From the NCBI GenBank assembly GCA_003045895.1, contig PZPC01000044.1, positions 1 through 41,531 on the forward strand: 41,531 bases of DNA, in the 5' to 3' direction. The notes beneath the pieces are model-generated. The model was not told where the DNA came from and made no database searches. It saw only the letters and a list, made by a program, of their open reading frames with translations. This stretch comes from Bacteroidota bacterium. Its GTDB lineage: Bacteria; Bacteroidota; Bacteroidia; Chitinophagales; Saprospiraceae. A program made the translations under genes and the position numbers. Below are positions 8,991 to 16,136 of this stretch, piece after piece; the stretch's first letter is position 1; each line of letters starts with the position of its first letter.

Positions 8991-9207
8991 CTAGCGCTTC
9001 AAATTCTGCCAATACTTCAATAGAATCCTGTGCCACCAACTGCGATTCTCTGATAAGTTGCTCTTCCAGTAATCGGCGATTCTGAAAAGCATTGTAATAC
9101 GCCAATGCTTCGTTGATGTACTTGTTGCGGCTGATCTGCACGGCTTCCAATAACCGATCGGTTTCTTCCAATATCCGGTCTTGCAGTTTCAAGGAAATAC
9201 TCTTCAT
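8968..9207 (-). CDS. Ribbon-helix-helix antitoxin of the MazF pair
   Basis: A 79-residue protein starting at the ATG at 9207. Its N-terminus (MKSISLKLQDRILEETDRLL, then ISRNKYINEALAYYN) has the beta-strand plus two-helix pattern of ribbon-helix-helix DNA-binding antitoxins. The acidic tail (IEVLAEFEALDDEATAI) would wrap the toxin. The frame extends to 9267, but that would run through the promoter. The pair is probably autoregulated through the repeat-containing promoter at 9241-9271. It is not the AbrB-type MazE fold. Confidence 0.8.
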   Translation of the reverse strand: MKSISLKLQDRILEETDRLLEAVQISRNKYINEALAYYNAFQNRRLLEEQLIRESQLVAQDSIEVLAEFEALDDEATAI

Positions 9208-9240
9208 TGCCTTTGTTTTGATACTCAATCTTATCCTCCA

Positions 9241-9271
9241 CAAAGGTATAGCAAAAAATGATATCAAACAA
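9241..9271 (-). promoter_or_regulatory. Promoter of the toxin-antitoxin pair
   Basis: On the minus strand a TTG (9271-9269) is followed after 20 bases by TACCTTTG (9248-9241), a full match to the Bacteroidota -7 box TAnnTTTG. The expected transcript start is near 9234, giving a leader of about 27 bases before the antitoxin ATG. The GATAC and GATATC half-sites between 9261 and 9277 could serve as an operator for the antitoxin, which is inference. Confidence 0.6.
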
Positions 9272-9288
9272 GTATCACTTTTCCCTTT

Positions 9289-10005
9289 TCACCACTCCGC
9301 CTCCGCCAGCGCCAGAGCCTCCGGTTTACCCACATCCAACCAACGGCTTTCGTGGTGCGGAAAGTTCCGGATTGCCTGCGTACGGGCGGCATCCAGCCAG
9401 ACATCCACGACGGAGAAAACCGCCTCATCGGGCGGAAAGTAGGCGAACAGGCGCGGGTCGATGACGGCGATCCCGCTGTAGGCCCAGTCGGTGACCAGGG
9501 CAGATTCCCGACTGATCTTCTGCGCGCCGGTGCGGGCGTTTTTCCAGCCTGCCAGGAGGCCCGCTTCGTCAAATTCCAGGTAGCGCGAAGTTTTTCGTTG
9601 CCGCACCGCCAGGGTGCTGAGGGCATCCGGGTGGGCGAGGTGGGCGGCGTAGAGGGCGCGCAAGTCCAAGTCGCTGAGAATATCTACATTGTGGAGCAGA
9701 AACGGTGCATCGCTGAGTAGAGGAGCCGCTTTTTTGAGGGCACCACCGGTGTCGAGCAGGCGTTCCCGTTCGTCAGACAGGTGGATGGTCAGCCCAAAGT
9801 TGTCGTGCGCCCGTAAGTGGGCGCTGACCAGGTCGGCAAAATGGTGGACGTTGACCACCACCTCCGCCACGCCCGCCGCCCGGAGGCGCAGCAGCGTAAT
9901 TTCCAGTAAGGATTTACCTTGCACCTCAACCAAAGCTTTGGGTCGGTCGTTGGTATAGGGACGTAAACGGGTGCCGAGGCCGGCGGCAAAAACCATGGCT
10001 TTCAT
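9289..10005 (-). CDS. NDP-sugar nucleotidyltransferase (MurU/RmlA-like)
   Basis: A 238-residue nucleotidyltransferase of the GT-A-like NTP transferase family. It transfers a nucleotide to a sugar-1-phosphate. The nucleotide-binding start AMVFAAGLGTRLRPYTNDRPKALVEV, the metal-binding aspartate in LLHNVDILSDLDL, and the C-terminal SRWLDVGKPEALALAE are all present. The closest described relatives by motif are MurNAc-1-phosphate uridylyltransferases (MurU) and mannose-1-phosphate guanylyltransferases. MurU is often next to the kinase AmgK, which is missing here, so the substrate stays open. It is divergent from lpxK with a promoter box between them. Confidence 0.82.
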   Translation of the reverse strand: MKAMVFAAGLGTRLRPYTNDRPKALVEVQGKSLLEITLLRLRAAGVAEVVVNVHHFADLVSAHLRAHDNFGLTIHLSDERERLLDTGGALKKAAPLLSDAPFLLHNVDILSDLDLRALYAAHLAHPDALSTLAVRQRKTSRYLEFDEAGLLAGWKNARTGAQKISRESALVTDWAYSGIAVIDPRLFAYFPPDEAVFSVVDVWLDAARTQAIRNFPHHESRWLDVGKPEALALAEAEW

Positions 10006-10026
10006 CTGCTCGTTGCTGATTTACGA

Positions 10027-10034
10027 CAAAGGTA
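10027..10034 (-). promoter_or_regulatory. -7 box for the nucleotidyltransferase gene
   Basis: TACCTTTG on the minus strand, 22 bases upstream of the ATG at 10005, matches TAnnTTTG exactly. I see no convincing -33 TTG at the usual distance. The box lies between divergent lpxK and the nucleotidyltransferase gene. Confidence 0.5.
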
Positions 10035-10054
10035 TAAAAAGAAACCACCACCAT

Positions 10055-11122
10055 ATGATACAACGCAGGCTGGTACAGTTGCTCCTGGCGCCCATTTCCT
10101 TGCTCTACGGCCTGGGGGTCAGCTTGCGCAATGCGTTCTACCGGGCGAATCTCCTCAAGTCCCTCACGTTCAGCGTGCCGGTCATTTCGGTCGGCAACCT
10201 GTCGGTAGGCGGCGCTGGCAAGACGCCCCACATTGAGTACCTGATCCGGTTGCTACGCGAGCACATCCACGTGGCCACCCTGAGCCGGGGCTACAGCCGC
10301 AAAACCCGCGGCTTCCTGGAAGTGTTGCCCACCCACAACGCCGAGCAGGTGGGCGACGAGCCGCTGCAGTTCAAACGCAAATACCCCAACATTTCGGTAT
10401 TCGTGTCCGAAGACCGGGCCTTTGCCATTCCGCAGCTGATGATGCAGCACCCGGAGACCCAAATGGTATTGCTCGACGATGCTTTCCAGCACCGGTCGGT
10501 GAAGCCGGGCGTGAATATTTTGCTGACCGAATTCAGCAATCGCTTCACCCACGACTACCTGCTCCCCTCGGGGCGCCTGCGCGAGTGGCGCAGCGCCTAC
10601 GAGCGCGCCGACGTGATCATCATCAGCAAGTGCCCGGCGGAAGTGACCGCCGCCGAGCGGGAGGCGATCTGGGCCGAAATCAATCCGCTACCCCACCAGC
10701 AGTTGTTCTTCAGCTACTACAGCTACCAGCCGCCGTATTACCAGTTCAACCCCCGCTACCGCCTGCAGCTCGACGATAAAACGGAAGTGCTGCTCATCAG
10801 CGCCATTGCCCGCACCGATTACCTGGTGGATTACCTGCAGGCCCAGGTCGGCACGGTGGAAAGCCTGGAGTTTGAGGATCACCACTACTTCACCAAGGAA
10901 GATGTGTCGACCATGCACCGCCTTTTTCACCAGCTGGAGAGCAACCGGAAGGTCATCATCACCACCGAAAAAGATGCCATGCGGCTGGAATTGCACCGGG
11001 AGTTTCTGATCCGGGAACGCTTACCTATATTTGTGCTGCCGACGGAGGTAAAATTCCACTTTGAGGAAGGTGCCCGGTTCGACGATCTGATTCGTGATTA
11101 CTTGCTCAATTTCAAAGTGTGA
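10055..11122 (+). CDS. lpxK: Tetraacyldisaccharide 4'-kinase
   Basis: Phosphorylates the 4' position of the lipid A disaccharide precursor at the inner membrane, the sixth step of the Raetz pathway. The 355-residue product has the expected membrane-associated N-terminus (MIQRRLVQLLLAPISLLYGLG) and a P-loop in SVGNLSVGGAGKTPH (residues 46-59), followed by SRGYSRKTRGF and VLLDDAFQHRSV, all typical of LpxK. I choose the ATG at 10055; the frame extends back to a GTG at 9971, inside the divergent gene's promoter and start. The last bases overlap the next gene by four (GTGA). This shows that the organism makes lipid A. Confidence 0.93.
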   Translation: MIQRRLVQLLLAPISLLYGLGVSLRNAFYRANLLKSLTFSVPVISVGNLSVGGAGKTPHIEYLIRLLREHIHVATLSRGYSRKTRGFLEVLPTHNAEQVGDEPLQFKRKYPNISVFVSEDRAFAIPQLMMQHPETQMVLLDDAFQHRSVKPGVNILLTEFSNRFTHDYLLPSGRLREWRSAYERADVIIISKCPAEVTAAEREAIWAEINPLPHQQLFFSYYSYQPPYYQFNPRYRLQLDDKTEVLLISAIARTDYLVDYLQAQVGTVESLEFEDHHYFTKEDVSTMHRLFHQLESNRKVIITTEKDAMRLELHREFLIRERLPIFVLPTEVKFHFEEGARFDDLIRDYLLNFKV

Positions 11123-12435
11123 TCTTACGCATTTTCCTTTCACTGGTTTATCAGGGTCTGAAGCTGTTGGTACAACTGTACCAGCTGGTCTATTTCCCAT
11201 TTACAACCTTTCGGCACCGGGAACGGCTGGACTTCGAGGGGCCCGGCATCATCGTTTCCAACCACCCGAATACCATGGTGGATCCCCTGCACGTGGTTTC
11301 GCGCACCCCGCGACAGATTTTCTTTCTGGCCAATGCCAGTATGTTCAAAAACCGGGTAGCTGGTTTTTTACTCAACCACCTCTACTGTATCCCCATCAAA
11401 AGGCCGGGAAAAGACGAAGGGAATAAACTCACGAAAGTAAACAACTACGAAAGTTTCCGCCGCAGCTACGAACACCTGGCCCAGGGTGGCTGCCTGTTCA
11501 TCGCACCCGAAGGGGGTAGCGAACTGGAACGCCGCCTGCGCCCCATCAAAACCGGGACGGCCCGCATTGCCCTGGGTGCGGAAGCGGCGAATGGCTTTCA
11601 GTTGGGCCTGCATATTTATCCGGTAGGCCTGACCTACGAACACCCTACCCAGTGTGGTAGCCGCCTGTACATGGAGGCTGGTTCGGCCCTGCGGGTGGCC
11701 GACTGGCAGGCAGCTTACGAAGCCGACCCCATCGCCGCGGTTCGCGACCTGACCGCCTACCTGGAACGGGAGATGCAAACGCTGATCCTGCACACGGCTG
11801 ATGAAACCCAGGACCAGTTGCTGTACCGCCTCCAAAGTATCCTGCAAAATGATGCCCCACTGCCGGTGGCGGCTCACTACGACCGTACCCGCCTGCTGCT
11901 GCAACGACTGCAAGCGGAGGCGGAGGACAATCCTGCTGGCTACGCAAATTTAGTGGCGAAAGCGGCCACCTACCGCAGCCAGCTCAAGGCGGCTGGCTTG
12001 CGTGACCGGGGCGTCAGCCAGGCGGCTAAGCCGCTCCTGAGCCTACCCGTGTTGCTGGGTTGGCCGTTGTGGCTGTACGGCCGGGTCAATAATTTTTTCG
12101 CCTACGAGATTCCCCGGTTAATCGAAAGAAAAATGGGGCTGTACATTGGCTACCGCACCACGGTGAAAGTGGTGAGTGGTACGTTTTTCAGCTTTCCGGT
12201 TTTTTATACGCTCCAGTACCTGCTGGCCCGCTACTTGCTGCCGGCACCGTGGCCGCTGCTGTACCTGGTGAGTTTGCCCGTTTCCGGAATTCTGGCCTGG
12301 GCTTACGCCCGCCATTTTCAGCCCCGCTGGGAAGCTTACCGCTGGCGCCAGTGGCAACGGCAGCACCCGGCCGCAGCGGCAGATATCCTGGCGCAGCGGT
12401 GTGAATTGACGGCGTTTGTGCGCGGGGGGGAATAA
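11119..12435 (+). CDS. Lysophospholipid acyltransferase family protein (PlsC-like)
   Basis: A 438-residue membrane acyltransferase. The HX4D motif is SNHPNTMVDPL near residue 48, followed by FFLANASMFKNRVAGFLLN, the block-III-like FIAPEGGSEL and block-IV-like IYPVGLTYE. It presumably acylates glycerol-phosphate lipids. It is longer than classical PlsC because of a C-terminal region with about three hydrophobic segments. The start is GTG at 11119, overlapping the lpxK stop as GTGA, which indicates translational coupling of two envelope-lipid genes. The exact acceptor cannot be told from sequence. Confidence 0.82.
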   Translation: MILRIFLSLVYQGLKLLVQLYQLVYFPFTTFRHRERLDFEGPGIIVSNHPNTMVDPLHVVSRTPRQIFFLANASMFKNRVAGFLLNHLYCIPIKRPGKDEGNKLTKVNNYESFRRSYEHLAQGGCLFIAPEGGSELERRLRPIKTGTARIALGAEAANGFQLGLHIYPVGLTYEHPTQCGSRLYMEAGSALRVADWQAAYEADPIAAVRDLTAYLEREMQTLILHTADETQDQLLYRLQSILQNDAPLPVAAHYDRTRLLLQRLQAEAEDNPAGYANLVAKAATYRSQLKAAGLRDRGVSQAAKPLLSLPVLLGWPLWLYGRVNNFFAYEIPRLIERKMGLYIGYRTTVKVVSGTFFSFPVFYTLQYLLARYLLPAPWPLLYLVSLPVSGILAWAYARHFQPRWEAYRWRQWQRQHPAAAADILAQRCELTAFVRGGE

Positions 12436-12607
12436 TTGCTGCGAAGGTACGGAGAAAGAGAAACCACAAAAGGCTCAGTAGGAACAAAGGGCTCAGCGGC
12501 TATTTTTTGCCACAGCGGCACGAAAATCTGTTGAGTGGGATTCTGTGTTTTCGTGGCTATTTTTTGGGTACGGAGAAGTTGTTAAAGATTGCTATAAAAA
12601 ATACCAT
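12436..12607. other. Intergenic region with degenerate short repeats
   Basis: No gene is seen. The stretch consists of loosely repeated words such as ggtacggag, ggctcag and cgtggctattttttg (12492-12500 and 12550-12565 resemble each other). The GTG at 12545 opens an extension of the downstream frame, but the purine nucleoside phosphorylase family begins at the ATG at 12608. No terminator hairpin was recognised. Confidence 0.4.
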
Positions 12608-13441
12608 ATGTCTGCCTCAGCATTATTCGACGACATCCAGGAATCGGTAGCCTATTTGGCGAACCGCTGCAGCCTGCAACCCCGTTTTGGCTTTATTTTG
12701 GGTACGGGCCTCAGTGACCTGGCCGACGAAATAACGGACGCCGAGGAGATTCCCTACGGCGACATCCCCCATTTTCCCGAATCGACGGTGGAGAGCCACC
12801 GGGGCAAGCTGATCCTGGGCTACCTGGCGGGCGTGCCCGTGGTGGCCATGGCTGGCCGGTTCCACTACTACGAGGGTTACAGTATGGAGCAGGTGACTTT
12901 CCCCGTGCGGGTACTGCAGGCCATGGGTATTGAGCGACTCATCATTTCCAATGCGGCGGGCAGTGTGAACCCCGCCATGGAAGCGGGGGATATCGTTTTT
13001 GTGCGCGACCACATCAACATGATGCCCGAGAATCCATTGCGCGGATTCAACGACGAACGCCTCGGCCCGCGTTTCCCCGACATGCTACACACCTACGACC
13101 GGGCGCTGAATGCCCAGGCGCTGGCGCTGGCCCGGCAGATGGGTATCCGGGCGCACGAGGGGGTTTATCTCAGCCTGCAGGGCCCCAACCTGGAAACACC
13201 GGCCGAATACCAGTTTTTTCACCGCATTGGCGCCGACCTCATTGGCATGTCTACCGTGCCGGAGGTGTTGGTGGCCAGGCACATGGGCTTGCCCATTTTC
13301 GTCCTGTCGGTCATTTCCAACAAATGCTATCCGCTGGAAGACATCCGGGAAACCACCATAGAAGCCGTTATTGCCCTGGTGACCGCAACCACGCCGCGGG
13401 TGCAAGCCCTGGTGAAGGCCCTGGTGCAGGCCTGGAAGTAG
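12608..13441 (+). CDS. Purine nucleoside phosphorylase (inosine/guanosine type)
   Basis: Cytoplasmic salvage enzyme splitting purine nucleosides with phosphate into base and ribose-1-phosphate. The 277-residue product matches the trimeric PNP family. Motifs are the phosphate-binding LGTGLSDLAD, then GRFHYYEGY, SNAAGSVN, the purine-site LQGPNLETPAEY, GMSTVPEVLVARH and SVISNKC. I use the ATG at 12608; a GTG 63 bases upstream is less likely. The 3' end is convergent with the DUF2750 gene, with only ten bases between stops. No nearby promoter box was clear. Confidence 0.93.
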   Translation: MSASALFDDIQESVAYLANRCSLQPRFGFILGTGLSDLADEITDAEEIPYGDIPHFPESTVESHRGKLILGYLAGVPVVAMAGRFHYYEGYSMEQVTFPVRVLQAMGIERLIISNAAGSVNPAMEAGDIVFVRDHINMMPENPLRGFNDERLGPRFPDMLHTYDRALNAQALALARQMGIRAHEGVYLSLQGPNLETPAEYQFFHRIGADLIGMSTVPEVLVARHMGLPIFVLSVISNKCYPLEDIRETTIEAVIALVTATTPRVQALVKALVQAWK

Positions 13442-13451
13442 GACCGAAGAA

Positions 13452-13913
13452 CTACTCCTCGTCAATCACCGCGCGCGCCTCGGCTTCCAAAGCCGCCAGG
13501 GATTCGTATTTTTCTAAGGGTAGATCTTTCCCAGCCGCCCGCAGGGCCTCGGCTATCTCCAGGATCAGGTCGAGGGCTTCTATTTCGTAACCGAACAAGT
13601 CCCAATCGAAGCTGGTGCCCACGAGGAGCCCTTCGTTGTGCATACCCACACACCAATTTTCCAGAAAGGCGGGCAAGTCTATCTCTTCGGTTTCGTAAGC
13701 GCTCCATTCGGATTTGGCGCAGGCGACGGCTGCTTCCTGATTTGACCAAAAGCAGATCATCTCAATGGGTTCACCGTCTTCGTCGGTATACTCGTCCGAG
13801 GTGACGGTGGCGAAACCTTCGTCCGACGAGAGGGCCCAGACGACACCTCCCTGGGTAATTTCCGCAATGAATTTATCATGGCGGTCTTTGATGGCTTTTT
13901 CTTCAGGAATCAT
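13452..13913 (-). CDS. DUF2750 domain protein
   Basis: A soluble acidic protein of 153 residues without a signal peptide. The segment from GVVWALSSDEGFATV through ICFWSNQEAAVACAKSEW to EEIDLPAFLENWCVGMHNEGLLVG matches the DUF2750 layout: a strand-rich start, a W/N position followed by an A..CA..EW helix, and an E-I-D-L..FL..W segment. The function is unknown. The ATG at 13913 is chosen over a TTG at 13961 because a probable promoter lies between 13932 and 13963. Confidence 0.75.
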   Translation of the reverse strand: MIPEEKAIKDRHDKFIAEITQGGVVWALSSDEGFATVTSDEYTDEDGEPIEMICFWSNQEAAVACAKSEWSAYETEEIDLPAFLENWCVGMHNEGLLVGTSFDWDLFGYEIEALDLILEIAEALRAAGKDLPLEKYESLAALEAEARAVIDEE

Positions 13914-13931
13914 AGTTGTGGTTTGTGCTGG

Positions 13932-13963
13932 CAAAGATGAGTCAACGATTGGTCTGATCAAAA
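13932..13963 (-). promoter_or_regulatory. Probable promoter of the DUF2750 gene
   Basis: On the minus strand TTTTG (13963-13959) is followed after 19 bases by CATCTTTG (13939-13932), one mismatch from TAnnTTTG. The spacing is right for a -33/-7 pair. The transcript start would be about 12 bases before the ATG. Confidence 0.4.
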
Positions 13964-14004
13964 TAAAACCAACAAAATCAGTGTGGTATTTAGGCGCTCC
14001 TCCC

Positions 14005-14916
14005 TTATTCTGCCATGGCCACGGCTATTTGCGTCGCCAGGCGGGCGTTGTTGTACACCAGTTGGATGTTGGACACCAGGCTTTCGCCCGCCGTCAGCGC
14101 CTTTACGCGAGCCAGCAGAAACGGGGTGATGGCCTTGCCTTTTATCCCTTGGGCGTCGGCATCCTGAATGACTTGCACGATGATGGCTTCCATGCGCGCT
14201 GCATCCAGGCTGTAGGCTGTGGGTACGGGGTTGGCGATCAGTACGCCACCGGTCAGGCCCAGGTCCCATTTCGTGCGCAAGCTGTGGGCAATAGCCGCGG
14301 GGCTATCCAGTCGGTAATCGACCCCGAGGCCGCTGGTGCGGGAATAAAAAGCCGGAAATTCATCGGTTTGGTACCCAATGACGGGCACCCCAAAGGTTTC
14401 GAGGTACTCGAGCGTGAGCGGCAGATCCAGGATGGCCTTGGCCCCGGCACACACCACGGCCACCGAGGTGCGAGCCAGCTCCTGGAGGTCGGCCGAAATG
14501 TCAAAATTGGTGGCACCGCCGCGGTGTACCCCCCCAATGCCGCCCGTAGCAAACAAGCGGATGCCAGCCTGTTCGGCGATGATCATGGTAGCGGCCACGG
14601 TGGTAGCGCCGGGCAGTTTTTGGGCCACCAGAAAGGGAATATCGCGCCGGCTGGCTTTGGTTACGGCCAGCCCTAATTTTCCGAGTTGCTCTACCTCGTC
14701 CGGGCTCAGGCCGGCTTTCAGCTGGCCGTCCATAATGGCAATGGTAGCGGGTACAGCACCGCCATCGCGCACCAGCTGTTCGACCTGGCGGGCCGTCTCC
14801 ACGTTTTCGGGATAGGGCATCCCGTGGGAGATGATCGTAGATTCCAGGGCAACCACCGGCCGGCCAGCGGCCAGGGCAGCGCTTACTTCTTCGCTAAGGT
14901 GCAGGTAGGGAGACAT
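14005..14916 (-). CDS. psuG: Pseudouridine-5'-phosphate glycosidase
   Basis: Breaks the C-C glycosidic bond of pseudouridine-5'-phosphate to uracil and ribose-5-phosphate. The 303-residue product starts at the ATG at 14916. It contains the family blocks ALESTIISHGMPYPENVETA, AGLSPDEVEQLGK, SRRDIPFLVAQKLPGATTVAATM, ATGGIGGVHRG and the C-terminal TPFLLARV. It lies 11 bases downstream of psuK on the same strand, so the two form an operon for pseudouridine breakdown. A longer reading frame upstream only runs through psuK in another frame and is not real. Confidence 0.93.
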   Translation of the reverse strand: MSPYLHLSEEVSAALAAGRPVVALESTIISHGMPYPENVETARQVEQLVRDGGAVPATIAIMDGQLKAGLSPDEVEQLGKLGLAVTKASRRDIPFLVAQKLPGATTVAATMIIAEQAGIRLFATGGIGGVHRGGATNFDISADLQELARTSVAVVCAGAKAILDLPLTLEYLETFGVPVIGYQTDEFPAFYSRTSGLGVDYRLDSPAAIAHSLRTKWDLGLTGGVLIANPVPTAYSLDAARMEAIIVQVIQDADAQGIKGKAITPFLLARVKALTAGESLVSNIQLVYNNARLATQIAVAMAE

Positions 14917-14927
14917 AGTGGACGGGA

Positions 14928-15851
14928 TTAGCAAAACTTCCGGATATGCTCCAGCAGCGTAGACTGGCTCAGTTCGGGATTGATCGCCCCCTGGGAACGG
15001 ATGGCTACGGTAGAAGCCGCCAGCCCGGCGCGGCAGCAGTCTTCGAGCGACCATTTGCGCAAGGTTGCCCAGAGCATACCGGCGTGAAAAGCATCGCCGG
15101 CGCCGGTGGTATCGGCAACTTTTACTTTTGCAGCCGGCAAGTGCACCTGGTGTTCGTGGTCGGCCGCAAAGGCCCCCTGGCTTCCCAGCGTAATGAAGAC
15201 GCGTTGCACCCCCAGATCGAGCCACTTGCGGGCGATGGTGTCCAGGTCTTTGGCGTGTAACAGCCGGTGCCCCGACAACACTTCGGCCTGGCGGCGGTTG
15301 GCTTTGATGGTGTGAAAACGCCCCAGCTGGTCGGCCACCCGCAGCGCCAGACGGGCCGATACGGGGTCGAGGTAGAGCGGCACGTCCCACTCCTGTTCCA
15401 GCACCCAGTTGATGGTAGCGGCGGGCACATTGGTCTCCAGACAGATGGCCGCAGCGCTCTGGAGCGCTGCCATTTGCTTTTCCAGGTAGGCGGCGGTGAG
15501 TACTTCCATTACCGAAAGGTCGGCTACGCCCGCAAAGAGATCGTTGTTCTCGTTGAGGACCGCCAGGTGTAAGGCTCCCCGGCGGCCATTGGCCAAAATG
15601 CTGTGGCGCACGCCAATGTGCAGTTCCTGGCACTGGCTCAGCAGGTCGCGCCCGTTGGTGTCATCTCCGAAAGCAGTAATCAGTTCTACGGGTATTCCGA
15701 GGCGCACGAGGTTCTCCGCCAGATTCCGACCGACGCCGCCCGACGCTTTGGCGATGGTGCCCGGCACCGAGTCGGAAGGCGTAGGGGTTCCCAGGGGGAA
15801 ACCCATAATATCGGTGATAGCAGCCCCCAGGACAAAAATCGGTTGAGTCAT
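14928..15851 (-). CDS. psuK: Pseudouridine kinase (PfkB family)
   Basis: Ribokinase/PfkB family sugar kinase of 307 residues starting at the ATG at 15851. It has the N-terminal LGAAITDIMGFP, the PfkB signature 1-like KASGGVGRNLAENLVRLG, and signature 2 with the anion hole and catalytic aspartate in DTTGAGDAFHAGML. Next to psuG, the substrate is very probably pseudouridine, which is phosphorylated for the glycosidase. The frame is open for 77 more codons upstream, but those lie in the AT-rich intergenic region. A weak -7-like TATCTCTG lies upstream. Confidence 0.88.
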   Translation of the reverse strand: MTQPIFVLGAAITDIMGFPLGTPTPSDSVPGTIAKASGGVGRNLAENLVRLGIPVELITAFGDDTNGRDLLSQCQELHIGVRHSILANGRRGALHLAVLNENNDLFAGVADLSVMEVLTAAYLEKQMAALQSAAAICLETNVPAATINWVLEQEWDVPLYLDPVSARLALRVADQLGRFHTIKANRRQAEVLSGHRLLHAKDLDTIARKWLDLGVQRVFITLGSQGAFAADHEHQVHLPAAKVKVADTTGAGDAFHAGMLWATLRKWSLEDCCRAGLAASTVAIRSQGAINPELSQSTLLEHIRKFC

Positions 15852-16136
15852 TCCATTAAATTTGAAGACAGAGATACGAATAATTTGGGTATTAACCGGC
15901 AATTTTTGCGCTTTGCCGCGGCAAACTTCCCGAATTAGCGCCCTCAAGGTTAGCTTTAATTTTCCACATTTAAAATGCTGCTGCTTTTTTGTGTTAAAAA
16001 AACCGGTTGGAATAGATGTCCAGCAATCGCTGCCCCCCTTTCGTCTTAAATAAATGATAAATTCGTCTGATTTCTTTGACAAGCGCCCAAAAAACAGGCA
16101 ATTTCAAGCTTTATTTGACCCTGACAAGCAGTTATC

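Noticed and set aside
14917-15633. Long minus-strand frame joined to the front of psuG
   Set aside because: It runs through psuK in another frame, has low-complexity Pro/Arg/Gly content, and the PsuG family starts at the ATG at 14916.
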